A DNA stretch of 46,826 bases, from NCBI GenBank assembly GCA_018780265.1, contig JADMJV010000008.1, positions 22,830 to 69,655 on the forward strand. Direction: 5' to 3'. The translations under genes and the position numbers were made by a program. This document shows positions 15,466 to 24,128 of the stretch, piece by piece; within the stretch, counting starts at the first letter, position 1, and each line of letters starts with the position of its first letter. The DNA comes from a bacterium (lineage in GTDB: Bacteria > Vulcanimicrobiota > Xenobia > Xenobiales > JADMJV01). The notes beneath the pieces are model-generated. The model was not told the DNA's origin and did not search any database. It was given only the letters and a program-made list of their open reading frames with translations.

Positions 15466-16770
15466 ATGCCTTACTCGACCCGGCCTCAACCCCCAACCTG
15501 GACCCGACAGCACTGGCTGATCTTCGCAGCCATCCTGTTGCTGGCGCTGGCCATGCGCGCTGTTCTGCTGAACTTTCCGCACGGCAAATTCTTCGATGAG
15601 ATTTACTATGTTGATGCCGCCAACGACTACCTCAATCACCGGCCGGACAGCAACAGTGTTCATCCCCCACTGGCCAAAATTCAACTGGCCGGCACCATGC
15701 TGCTGTTTGATGTGAGCAAGCTTTATGGACTGCACCATCTGGAAGACAACATCGGCTGGCGCCTGTGGCCCCTGTTGTGCGGTGTGGGCGTGGTGGGCCT
15801 GACAGCCTGGTTGGCCCAATCCATCACTCAGCGCCCAAGACTGGCCCTGCTGGCGGCCGCCCTGGTGGCCGTCGATCACCTCTCGGTGGCCGAATCGCGG
15901 ATCACCACCCTGGACTCCATTCAGACATTTTGGATTACCCTGGGTATTTGCTGCGCCGCCCACCGCCTGTGGCGCATCCAGGACGATTCCTACTTGTGGT
16001 TTAGCGCTCTCAGCCTGGGAGTGGCCACCGCCTGCAAATGGAACGGACTTTTCGCGGCCGCCGGAGTCGTGCTGGCGCTGTGGACAGTCAGACCGCACCA
16101 AGAAAGCCACCAGGCCCTACCTGGCCGACTCAAGGTGCTGGCCATCTTTGCGCTGTGCATCCCGCTGGTCTATGCACTATCCTACCTCCCTTACGTGTGC
16201 ACCGTCCCCGAAAAGAATTTCAAACAGGTGGTCGAGGCGGTCCAGGCCCAACACACTCGCATGATCAAGTTCCGTTACGATGCCAAGCAGTTTAAACATC
16301 AGTATTTGAGCTACTTTTTCCAGTGGCCCTTCGGCATCAAGCCGGTTTGGTTCCACTACAAGAGTGAGGCCCAAAGCACCTGTACCGGTATTGTGGCTTT
16401 CGGCCTGATCCCGTTCTGGTGGTTCGCCACCTACTTGTTGCTCGAGACGTTGGCCGGCGCCTGGCGGCGAGAGTCGATAGACCCGATGGGACAATTTGTG
16501 GTGCTTACCTACTCGGCGCAGTGGCTGCTGTGGGCCAGCAGCACCACTGGAGGCTTCTTCTACTACATGCTGACGGTGGTCCCCCTGATGGCCGTAGTAG
16601 TGGCCCGCCAGTTGGACCGCTGGCTGGACGAACCCCAAAGTTTGCCTCTGGCCAGGACCTATTTGGTGGTTTTGGCCCTACTCACTGTGCTCTATTTCCC
16701 TTTCATGTCTGGCCTGCAGGTGCCCTATAAATACTTTCAGGCGCTCTTCTTCTTGCCTATCTGGATCTAG
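15466..16770 (+). CDS. Protein O-mannosyltransferase (PMT family)
   Basis: 434 residues, ATG 14 bases after the tRNA, without a Shine-Dalgarno. A membrane protein with about 10-11 segments. The first outer loop has the catalytic FFDEIYYVDAANDY (DE pair) and then HPPLAK, both typical of dolichyl/polyprenyl-phosphate-mannose protein mannosyltransferases. It also has the shared SRITTLDSIQTFW and CKWNGLF motifs. The chain ends with LPIW as in short bacterial PMTs. The enzyme transfers mannose from a lipid carrier to Ser/Thr of proteins during export. The Ser/Thr-rich exported protein at 14689 could be a target. No mannosyl-lipid synthase is in the window. Confidence 0.88.
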   Translation: MPYSTRPQPPTWTRQHWLIFAAILLLALAMRAVLLNFPHGKFFDEIYYVDAANDYLNHRPDSNSVHPPLAKIQLAGTMLLFDVSKLYGLHHLEDNIGWRLWPLLCGVGVVGLTAWLAQSITQRPRLALLAAALVAVDHLSVAESRITTLDSIQTFWITLGICCAAHRLWRIQDDSYLWFSALSLGVATACKWNGLFAAAGVVLALWTVRPHQESHQALPGRLKVLAIFALCIPLVYALSYLPYVCTVPEKNFKQVVEAVQAQHTRMIKFRYDAKQFKHQYLSYFFQWPFGIKPVWFHYKSEAQSTCTGIVAFGLIPFWWFATYLLLETLAGAWRRESIDPMGQFVVLTYSAQWLLWASSTTGGFFYYMLTVVPLMAVVVARQLDRWLDEPQSLPLARTYLVVLALLTVLYFPFMSGLQVPYKYFQALFFLPIWI

Positions 16771-16808
16771 TCAAGGACTCGGCCTCTCCTGATCGAAGGG
16801 CCCAGCCG

Positions 16809-19319
16809 ATGCGCGGCAGCCAATTTATCAGTATCAACATTAAGCTGGCCTTAGCCATCGTGCCCTTGATCCTGGTGTTCATGGGATTTAACTTCGTAGT
16901 CATTCTCGATCACGAACGCTACATTCTTCAGCGGCAGACCGAAAAAAGGGCCGTATCCCTGGCCCAAACCCTTTCCATTCTTTCGGCCGACGCTCTACGC
17001 ACTTTTTCTGAATATCAACTGCAACAGAATGTGGTCCAATTTGCTAAGGATTCCGACATCGTCAGTGTGGCCATCCTGGACAATCAGGGACGCATCATCG
17101 CCCACAACGCGGCCAGTGAGCGCGGCAAGAAGGTGGATTCGCGCAACGCCAGCCAGGCGCTGGCAAGCGACCACGACGAGACTTTTTACTTCAAGGAGAC
17201 GCGGCGCCGCATTCTGGAAATTTTTTACCCCATCCGAATCGACCAGAAGCGACACGGAACCGTGCAGATTCTCCTGTCTATGGACGGTCTCGACCGAGCT
17301 CTCAGCCGCTCTCAGCGCTACCTGACGGGCCTCACCCTGGTGCTGCTATCCGGGGCCGTGGTATTTGTGGGTTTTCTGGCCCGTTGGTTCAGCCAACCAC
17401 TGTTAACGCTGGCCCACGTAGCCCGCAAGTTGTCGCGCGGCGAACTACAGACTCGAGCCGAGGTATCTGCTTTTGACGAAGTCGGCCTGATGGGCACCGC
17501 CCTCAACCACATGGCATCCCGCCTGGAGGGCATGATCGAAAGGGAGAAGGCAGCGCGTCACGAGTTGCAGCAACGCGTCTCCTCGCTCCTCGAATTTACC
17601 GACAGGGTGGTGGCCGGCGATCTCAAGGGTCAGGCCGAGGCCGGCCAGGACGACGAAATGGGTCGCTTGACTCTGGCGGTCAATGAAATGGTGCGCCATC
17701 TGCGCATCATTTTGGAAGATGAGCGCTCGGTGCGGGAAAATTTGGAACGCAGTCGAGCCGAACTGGAAGACGCCAACGAAAAGCTCAAAGAACTGGATCG
17801 AATGAAGAGCGAGTTCCTCAACACGGTCAGTCACGAGCTTCGCACTCCACTCACGGCCATCAAGGCCTTCGCAGAAATCTTGCTGGACAATGAAGGCGAA
17901 GACCTGGACACTCAGATGGAGTTCCTGGGAATCATCAACAAGGAAGCCGACCGGCTCACACGACTGATCAACAACCTGCTCGATCTGTCCCGCATCGAAG
18001 CCGGACGAATGAACTGGCATTTTGAACCTTCCGATCTGGAGGAACTGGTCAGTAACGCCTACCAGACCTTGCGACCCGCAGCCGAGAAAAAAGAGGTCAA
18101 GTATGTCGTCGAACATCTGAACGAGGGCTTACCCGTTCACTGCGACTACGACAAAATGCAGCAAGTATTCACCAACCTGGTTGGCAATGCTCTGAAGTTC
18201 ACCCCCAGCGGAGGCACGGTCTCCCTGACCACGCGCCGGGTCGGCGACAAGGCCGAAGTGGTTGTGGCCGACAGCGGCATGGGCATTGCCCCTGAGTTTC
18301 ACGCCAAGATTTTTGAAAAGTTCGGCCAGGTAGACACCTCAGAAACCCGAGAAATCAAAGGGTCCGGGTTGGGACTCCCTATCGCTCGCAGTATCGTGGA
18401 AGCCCACAGAGGCACCCTTACGGTGGACAGCGAGGCTGGCAAAGGTGCCCGCTTCATCGTGCGTCTGCCGCTTTTTGGGGTAGAGGTGGGCTCACTTGTG
18501 CACCGCTCCGCCGACCCCGAAGCCAGCTACGATGGACCACGGATTCACCAGAACTTTCACCGCACCGTGCTGATCGTCGACGATGAGCCCAGCATCCGCC
18601 GATTTTTGCGCCACCTCCTCGAGCAAGAAGGATACGACGTGCTCGAAGCCGGGTCGGGCCAGGAGGCACTGACCCGCTGCCAGCGCGAACAGCCCGACCT
18701 GGTATTGTTAGATTTGCGACTCCCCGACATGACGGGCTTCGAAATTCTCAGCGAACTCAAGCGAAACGAAGAAACTACCGAAATCCCCGTGGTCATTCTA
18801 TCGATTGTGCAAGACCGCGAAGAAGGCTTCCGCCTGGGAGCCAGCGACTATCTTACCAAACCCGTCGATCGAGACCGGTTGATGGAACGCATCCAGCGCC
18901 TGATCGGCACTCAAGGCAGCTTGAATATTTTGGTGGTCGAGGACGACCCGTCTGTGCAACGGGCCTTACAGGCGATCCTGGAAAATCATCATTACCAGGT
19001 CAAAGCTGTATTCAGTGCCGAAGATGCCCTGGAAACCCTAAAAGAGTGGCGTCCTGCCTTGATCCTTCTAGACCTGATGTTGCCAGGACTGAGCGGCAAC
19101 GATTTTCTCAAAGAATTGAAACAACACACGGACCTGGCCCAGTTGCCGGTGGTTGTGCTGACCGCCGCGGATTCGGACTCACGCAGCGAAGCCAAGCTTT
19201 TGGGGGCCCACAGCGTGGTGGGCAAGCCTTTCATCGAGAACGAACTGACGGGCTTGATTCGAGGGATATTCGAAGGGGAGTCTTTCCAGCAAAGCGAAAG
19301 GCCCGCCAGCGGAGGATGA
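16809..19319 (+). CDS. Hybrid sensor histidine kinase with two receiver domains
   Basis: 836 residues. Membrane segments at about 12-30 and 172-192 bracket an extracytoplasmic domain of about 140 residues with a Cache-like pattern (VSVAILDNQGRIIAHN). Two HAMP-like regions follow at about 193-245 and 255-300, then a coiled coil. The HisKA box SHELRTPL carries the phospho-acceptor His near 342. The ATPase domain has an N-box (TNLVGNALKFTP) near 453, DSGMGI near 485 and GLGLPIARSI. REC1 (about 582-700, Asp in LLDLRLPDM) and REC2 (about 707-825, Asp in LLDLMLPGL) end the chain. It autophosphorylates and passes phosphate to its own receivers and probably to the lone receiver encoded next. First gene of a signalling operon. 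Confidence 0.93.
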   Translation: MRGSQFISINIKLALAIVPLILVFMGFNFVVILDHERYILQRQTEKRAVSLAQTLSILSADALRTFSEYQLQQNVVQFAKDSDIVSVAILDNQGRIIAHNAASERGKKVDSRNASQALASDHDETFYFKETRRRILEIFYPIRIDQKRHGTVQILLSMDGLDRALSRSQRYLTGLTLVLLSGAVVFVGFLARWFSQPLLTLAHVARKLSRGELQTRAEVSAFDEVGLMGTALNHMASRLEGMIEREKAARHELQQRVSSLLEFTDRVVAGDLKGQAEAGQDDEMGRLTLAVNEMVRHLRIILEDERSVRENLERSRAELEDANEKLKELDRMKSEFLNTVSHELRTPLTAIKAFAEILLDNEGEDLDTQMEFLGIINKEADRLTRLINNLLDLSRIEAGRMNWHFEPSDLEELVSNAYQTLRPAAEKKEVKYVVEHLNEGLPVHCDYDKMQQVFTNLVGNALKFTPSGGTVSLTTRRVGDKAEVVVADSGMGIAPEFHAKIFEKFGQVDTSETREIKGSGLGLPIARSIVEAHRGTLTVDSEAGKGARFIVRLPLFGVEVGSLVHRSADPEASYDGPRIHQNFHRTVLIVDDEPSIRRFLRHLLEQEGYDVLEAGSGQEALTRCQREQPDLVLLDLRLPDMTGFEILSELKRNEETTEIPVVILSIVQDREEGFRLGASDYLTKPVDRDRLMERIQRLIGTQGSLNILVVEDDPSVQRALQAILENHHYQVKAVFSAEDALETLKEWRPALILLDLMLPGLSGNDFLKELKQHTDLAQLPVVVLTAADSDSRSEAKLLGAHSVVGKPFIENELTGLIRGIFEGESFQQSERPASGG

Positions 19320-19320
19320 T

Positions 19321-19689
19321 TTGGGGAAAACGATCCTGGTCGCAGATGATGAACCGGCCGTCTTACGGTCACTGGAGTTCATCCTCAAAAAAGAAGGCTA
19401 TCGAGTTCTGACCGCGGTCAACGGGCAGGAGGCTTATGATTTGGCCAGCGCCAATCTGCCCGATCTGGTCTTGTTGGATATCCAGATGCCACGTATGGAC
19501 GGCAATCAGGTGTGCCGCCAACTTCGTGATACGCCTGCCAGTTCTGAGTTGTACATCATTATGATCACGGCCAAGGGCCAGGAATCGGACCGCCTCAACA
19601 GCATGGAGTCCGGCGCCAATGAGTATATCACCAAGCCCTTTTCCCCTCGCAAAGTGATTGCCCGCGTAAAAGAAATCCTGGGCGAATAG
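19321..19689 (+). CDS. Stand-alone response-regulator receiver (CheY-like)
   Basis: 122 residues from a TTG two bases after the kinase stop; GGAGG lies five bases upstream and decides the start. It is one REC domain: acidic pair in VADDEPAVLRS, phospho-acceptor Asp in LLDIQMPRMDG, Thr in MITAKG, Lys in ITKPFSPRK. There is no output domain, so it acts by phospho-dependent binding to a partner, or as an intermediate in a phosphorelay. Its place between the hybrid kinase and the diguanylate cyclase suggests it carries the signal from one to the other. Cytosolic. Confidence 0.93.
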   Translation: MGKTILVADDEPAVLRSLEFILKKEGYRVLTAVNGQEAYDLASANLPDLVLLDIQMPRMDGNQVCRQLRDTPASSELYIIMITAKGQESDRLNSMESGANEYITKPFSPRKVIARVKEILGE

Positions 19690-19693
19690 TCTC

Positions 19694-21076
19694 ATGCCCC
19701 CGCAGGTCGAAACTCATCTGGAATTACTCTTGGAGCCCACCCTGTTAGCTGGCCTCAATGCGGCCTTCAGCCAACTGGGAGTGGGTTGGATATTGCGCCA
19801 GATGGACGGCCAGCTCTATTCTCCCTGGCCCGAGCACATTCCCGGCAGGGATTGGCTGGCCCAGGTTTCTCTGCTGGAGGGAACCCATCGCTGGGACAAT
19901 GGTGAGGCGCGCCAAAAGCTACTTGAAATTGACGCGGGGCCGCTGGCCTGGGTGTGCGAACTGCGTACGGCCAAATGCAAGGCACCCAGCCTGATCGAGC
20001 ACGCTCACGATATTGTCAAGCGCGAGAGCAGTCTGCGTTACGAATTGCAGAGCACCCTGGAGGAGCTCATATCCAAATACGAAGAGTTGACGGTGGTTTA
20101 TGACAGCGCCGAAACCATCGTTAGCATCACCGACCTGGACGGTGTCGCTCAGAAAATTCTCAACGAGGCAGCGGACCTGCTCGACGTGGACCACGCCTCT
20201 TTGATGTTGGTCGAAAAGGACCGGCTGGTCGTCAAGGCGGCCCGCGGAGCTCGTTGCGACCTGATCAACACCAGCCTGCCACTGGACGCAGACCAGATCT
20301 CGGGCCATGTGGCTCGCGAGGGAAAACCGGTGCTGGTCGAGGACCTGACCACAGACCCGGTTTTTGGGCGAGGCGCCCGTGACCAGGAGGGGGCTCGTTC
20401 ACTGGCCTCCGTGCCTTTGCAGGTGCGCGGGCAGGTGCTGGGCGTACTCAACGTCAACCACAAACGCAGCGGTGACCCGTTCAATTCGGGCGACCTGAAA
20501 CTGCTGATGGCGCTGGCCTCCTTGGCGGCGATCTCGATTCAAAACGCCCGCACCTACCAAAACGCCATCACCGACCGCCTCACCAACCTGTACAATTACG
20601 GCTACTTCCGCGAACAGTTGGACCGCTTCCTGGAGAAGGCACGCGAAGAAAAATCGACCGTCAGTATGATTATGTTCGACATCGACCATTTCAAAAATTT
20701 CAACGACGTCAATGGGCACGACCTTGCCAACGTAGCCCTGGTCGGGGTGGCATCCCTATGCGTGGCCAATTCGCGCCAGCAGGGGGACCGCATGCCCGAT
20801 CTTGTGGCCCGCTACGGGGGCGAAGAATTCATGATCTTGCTGCAGGGTATCTGCAAAACCGACGCATATCTTACGGCGGAGCGAATTCGTAAGCAAGTGG
20901 AGAACACCCACTATGAGGGGGGACAAAACCAGCCGATGGGAAAATTAACCATCAGTATGGGTGTAGCCAATTTCCCCGAGGACGCCGATTACGCCGAAGG
21001 GCTGATCAAGCAAGCCGACCAGGCTCTCTACAAAGCCAAACGAGGTGGCCGAAACAATGTCCAGCTCGCCGGGTGA
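19694..21076 (+). CDS. GAF-GGDEF diguanylate cyclase
   Basis: 460 residues. An N-terminal region of about 130 residues of unknown fold, with a helix 110-130, leads to a GAF domain at about 135-295 (ILNEAADLLDVDHASLML to GVLNVNHKRSGDPF). The C-terminal GGDEF domain has the active motif ARYGGEEF. It also has the inhibitory I-site RMPD at the correct five-residue distance, the metal Asp in FDIDHFK and the ending QALYKAK. It should make cyclic di-GMP from two GTP and be shut down by its product. No membrane segment. It follows the lone receiver by four bases, so kinase output probably changes cyclic di-GMP level. The GAF ligand is unknown. Confidence 0.93.
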   Translation: MPPQVETHLELLLEPTLLAGLNAAFSQLGVGWILRQMDGQLYSPWPEHIPGRDWLAQVSLLEGTHRWDNGEARQKLLEIDAGPLAWVCELRTAKCKAPSLIEHAHDIVKRESSLRYELQSTLEELISKYEELTVVYDSAETIVSITDLDGVAQKILNEAADLLDVDHASLMLVEKDRLVVKAARGARCDLINTSLPLDADQISGHVAREGKPVLVEDLTTDPVFGRGARDQEGARSLASVPLQVRGQVLGVLNVNHKRSGDPFNSGDLKLLMALASLAAISIQNARTYQNAITDRLTNLYNYGYFREQLDRFLEKAREEKSTVSMIMFDIDHFKNFNDVNGHDLANVALVGVASLCVANSRQQGDRMPDLVARYGGEEFMILLQGICKTDAYLTAERIRKQVENTHYEGGQNQPMGKLTISMGVANFPEDADYAEGLIKQADQALYKAKRGGRNNVQLAG

Positions 21077-22199
21077 GGCCGACTGGCTCGATGATGCCCT
21101 ACCCCTGCCCAAAGCCGGGCTGATCTGGCCCTGGATTGTAGTCGGGTCGCTCCTGTTTGTGCTGGGTCTTTACCTCTTGTTACCGGGAATTCAGGATCGA
21201 CCGTCCAGATCCACCCCGTCCCCAGCGACTCCCATGGACTCTCCCACCCAGCTGGCGCCACAGGTGAGCGACCAACGCGCCCTCAATCTTCTCTTTGTTG
21301 ACAGCGCCGCATCAAGCTTTGATCAGGCCGCCGAGTCCATCCATCGGCAACTGAGCGCGGCCACCCGGGGGCGGGTGGGACTGACCATTCATCCATCCGG
21401 CCTCTTTCAGGGCAAAAAGCTGGACGAAATGTCCATTATTGAGCAAGTGCGCAAGGGTCAAGCCCAGATGGGCCTGGTGACTTGCAGCCCCCTGACCAAC
21501 TTCTCGCCCGCCTTCGAAGTATTCGACCTGCCCTTCTTGTTTCAGACCTTTGAGCAGGCGGACCGCGTTTTGGAAGGTCCCATCGGCGACAAGCTGCTGA
21601 AGAGCCTGGAGACCCAAGATTTGGTGGGACTGGGAACCATGGAAGTTGGCTTCAGAGTCTTTTCCTCTTCGGTGCCTTTGCCCACCCTGGCCGATTTTCG
21701 AGGCAAGCGGGTGCGCGTAATGCAAAGCTCCACTGCCATACAGATGGCCCGGCAACTGGGCTGCGAAGCCGTACCTGCACCGGTCGACAAAATCTATCAG
21801 ATGGGCAAAGAAGGCTACATCGACGCGGCAGATAGGACTTATCCCACCTACTGGGACTTCAAGCTGTATGAAGTGCAGCGCTACATAACGGAATCCCGCC
21901 ATAGCTATACCATGAAAGTTCTGATCATGAACAAGGAAGCGTATCAAGGCCTGGATGAAGAAACCCGTCAGAGTCTGCGCAAAATCGTCAAGACCGTCGA
22001 GGTGGAGCAACGCAAACAGCAGCGCCTGGATGACCAGCGTGTGAAGCAGGAATGCCGCAAGCAAGGGATCCAAATCTACGAGTTGGGCCCGGGAGAGACC
22101 GCCCATTTTGTGGAAGCCTGTCAACCACTCTATGACGAGTATCAAAAGCTGCGTGGATCCGAATTGGTGGACGCGATTCGAGCCTTCACAAAACCCTAG
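21057..22199 (+). CDS. Membrane-anchored TRAP-type (DctP family) solute-binding protein
   Basis: 380 residues from the ATG at 21057, which has GAGGTGG at eight bases; an in-frame GTG at 21045 is less likely. It overlaps the cyclase stop by 20 bases. An acidic N-terminus of about 25 residues leads into one membrane segment (about 26-46) without a cleavage site, then a Pro/Ser-rich linker. The DctP fold follows, with LFQGKKLDEMSIIEQVRKG, FDLPFLF, GKRVRVM (the conserved carboxylate-binding Arg) and IDAADRTYPTYW. TRAP binding proteins normally work with DctQ/DctM membrane parts, which are absent here. The anchor and the operon suggest it acts as a ligand-binding receptor for the kinase. Ligand unknown, probably an organic acid. 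Confidence 0.85.
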   Translation: MSSSPGEADWLDDALPLPKAGLIWPWIVVGSLLFVLGLYLLLPGIQDRPSRSTPSPATPMDSPTQLAPQVSDQRALNLLFVDSAASSFDQAAESIHRQLSAATRGRVGLTIHPSGLFQGKKLDEMSIIEQVRKGQAQMGLVTCSPLTNFSPAFEVFDLPFLFQTFEQADRVLEGPIGDKLLKSLETQDLVGLGTMEVGFRVFSSSVPLPTLADFRGKRVRVMQSSTAIQMARQLGCEAVPAPVDKIYQMGKEGYIDAADRTYPTYWDFKLYEVQRYITESRHSYTMKVLIMNKEAYQGLDEETRQSLRKIVKTVEVEQRKQQRLDDQRVKQECRKQGIQIYELGPGETAHFVEACQPLYDEYQKLRGSELVDAIRAFTKP

Positions 22200-22269
22200 T
22201 TACAGTTTAAGCGTCAGGCAACCCGTCAAATCAACCAGGACTTCAGGTAGATCTCTCCCTGGACCGCTA

Positions 22270-22282
22270 ACAGTATTACTGT
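22270..22282. promoter_or_regulatory. Palindrome, candidate operator
   Basis: ACAGTA-T-TACTGT is a perfect inverted repeat of 13 bases, about 40 bases before the start of the exported protein gene at 22322 and 70 bases after the signalling operon. Its place is right for a repressor or activator site. No protein is identified. Confidence 0.35.
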
Positions 22283-22321
22283 CAGTATTGGCAAATCAGT
22301 GAGCACTCGGGAGGAAATGTT

Positions 22322-22762
22322 ATGAAGTCTTTGTGGATTCTGTTTTTATTGTTGGTCGCGCCGGCATCCGCCTGGTGCCAAATCTCTGGACCGGTCATTC
22401 GCGACCTGGGCAATCAGTATTTCCTGGTCCAGTGCAACTGCCAGCAACTCCAGCAGGACGAACTGGTATCAATTCTGCGGGGGGGCCGAGAAGTGGCCCG
22501 GGGTAAGGTCATGCGATCGCAGCCAGGGGCCTGCACCGTTTTGGTAGAGGCCGGAGAGGTGGTTCGCTTTGACGTCGTCATGTTGCTCAAACCCGTGGCC
22601 GCCCAGTCGGACCGTGGCCCCTCCATACCCTGCGCAGTAGCCCCCACCCGGGCAAAAACCCTGGCGCCGATAGCCAAAGCCGACAAGAAGGACTTCTGGA
22701 GCACCCTGCACACCAACGGTCGGGTCTACCAACTCAACACGGGACAGATGCTGACTCCGTAG
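22322..22762 (+). CDS. Small exported hypothetical protein
   Basis: 146 residues; ATG with GGGAGG nine to ten bases upstream. A signal peptide (MKSLWILFLLLVAPASAWC) ends near residue 20; the Cys after SAW could be a lipoprotein site but the lipobox is poor. The mature part begins with GPVIRDLGNQYFLVQCNCQQLQQDELVSILR, which reads as a small beta domain, perhaps SH3-like, seen in some envelope proteins. The last third is Lys/Ala rich and probably flexible. It is separated from the signalling operon by 122 bases that hold a palindrome. It ends one base before the convergent lpd gene. Function unknown. Confidence 0.68.
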   Translation: MKSLWILFLLLVAPASAWCQISGPVIRDLGNQYFLVQCNCQQLQQDELVSILRGGREVARGKVMRSQPGACTVLVEAGEVVRFDVVMLLKPVAAQSDRGPSIPCAVAPTRAKTLAPIAKADKKDFWSTLHTNGRVYQLNTGQMLTP

Positions 22763-22763
22763 C

Positions 22764-24128
22764 TTACATATGAATGGCCCGGCCGTCCACGGCCAGGGCC
22801 GCTTCTTTGACCACTTCCGAGAGAGTGGGGTGGGCGTGACAGACGCGGGCGATGTCTTCGCTGCTGGCGCTGAACTCCATGGCCACCACGCACTCGGCAA
22901 TCAAGTCTCCGGCGCTGGGACCCAGGATGTGGACACCCAATACACGATCGGTTTCCGTGTGGGCCAAAACCTTGACCATCCCGTCGGTCTCATTTTGGGA
23001 GCGGGCTCGCCCGTTGGCCAGAAAGGGAAAAGTGCCCTTGCGGTAAGGCACGCCGCGCTCCTTGAGCTGCTCCTCGTTGAGGCCGACCGAGGCTATCTCT
23101 GGATGGGTGTAGACGATGGCGGGAATGGCATCATAGTTAACGTGGCCGTAGCCGGTGGCGATAAACTCGGCCACGGCCATGCCCTCGTCCTCGGCCTTAT
23201 GCGCCAACATCGCACCCGGAATACAATCGCCGATAGCCCACAATCCGGCCACATTGGTGCGGAAATGCTCGTCCACCACAACCTTGCCTCGCTCGGTCTT
23301 GACGCCAGCTTCCTCCAGTCCCAACCCATCAAAGTAAGCTTTGCGACCCACCGCCACCAGCACGCGGTCCCCTTCCAGACGCAACCCGGACTCCGTCTCC
23401 ACCAAGGCAACCTCACCCTGGCTGCGAGCCGAGGTGACTTTCTGACCCAAATGAAACTCCATGCCCTGCTTCTCGAAGATCTTTTGGGCCGCAGCGGCCA
23501 CTTCCAGGTCCGTCCCTGGCAGAATTCGGTCCAAAAACTCGACCACACTGACTTTGGCTCCCAGCCAGCCCCACACCGACCCCAATTCCAGCCCGATCAC
23601 GCCCCCCCCGATCACGATCAGATGCTGAGGAACGGTCTTGAAATTGAGCGCTTCGGTACTGGTGCAGACCCGATCATAGTCCACTTCCATACCCGCAAAA
23701 AAGCTGGGCACGGAACCGGTAGCGATGAGAATGTGCTTACACTCCAGAGTGCGTTCACCCACCTGGACCTGTCCTGGGCCGGCAATCCGCCCCAGTCCGT
23801 TGACCCGTTCCACCTTATTCTTGGCCAGGAGACCCTCGACGCCCTTGGTCAGAGTTTTCACCACCGTATCCTTACGGCGTAGCATGGACCCGAGGTCCAA
23901 TTCTACACCGCTGACCTTGATGCCGTGACGCGCCAGACCGTGCTTGGCCTGGTGAAAGAGATGGCTGGATTGCAACAAGGCCTTGCTGGGAATGCACCCC
24001 ACCCTCAGACAGGTGCCGCCCAAGGCGCTTTCCTTCTCCACGCAGGCCACTTTCAGGCCCAGTTGTGCGGCCCGAATGGCCGCCACATATCCTCCCGGGC
24101 CGGCCCCGATCACTACCAAATCGAACAT
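22764..24128 (-). CDS. lpd: Dihydrolipoyl dehydrogenase (E3)
   Basis: 454 residues from the ATG at 24128, which shares one base with the sucB stop (TGATG) and has GGAGG just upstream; a longer frame to 24167 is not needed. FAD-binding GAGPGG at 8-13, redox Cys pair in GGTCLRVGC (C40, C45), NAD-binding GGGVIGLELGSVWGWLG, second FAD motif AIGDC, and the C-terminal HPTLSE with the catalytic His. It reoxidises the dihydrolipoyl group of the E2 subunit and reduces NAD. Last gene of the gor-like/sucA/sucB/lpd operon, so it serves 2-oxoglutarate dehydrogenase and probably other 2-oxoacid complexes. Confidence 0.96.
   Translation of the reverse strand: MFDLVVIGAGPGGYVAAIRAAQLGLKVACVEKESALGGTCLRVGCIPSKALLQSSHLFHQAKHGLARHGIKVSGVELDLGSMLRRKDTVVKTLTKGVEGLLAKNKVERVNGLGRIAGPGQVQVGERTLECKHILIATGSVPSFFAGMEVDYDRVCTSTEALNFKTVPQHLIVIGGGVIGLELGSVWGWLGAKVSVVEFLDRILPGTDLEVAAAAQKIFEKQGMEFHLGQKVTSARSQGEVALVETESGLRLEGDRVLVAVGRKAYFDGLGLEEAGVKTERGKVVVDEHFRTNVAGLWAIGDCIPGAMLAHKAEDEGMAVAEFIATGYGHVNYDAIPAIVYTHPEIASVGLNEEQLKERGVPYRKGTFPFLANGRARSQNETDGMVKVLAHTETDRVLGVHILGPSAGDLIAECVVAMEFSASSEDIARVCHAHPTLSEVVKEAALAVDGRAIHM

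Noticed and set aside
22770..23882. A 370-codon open frame antisense to lpd
   Set aside because: Shadow of lpd; the translation is rich in His, Gln and Gly without any motif.
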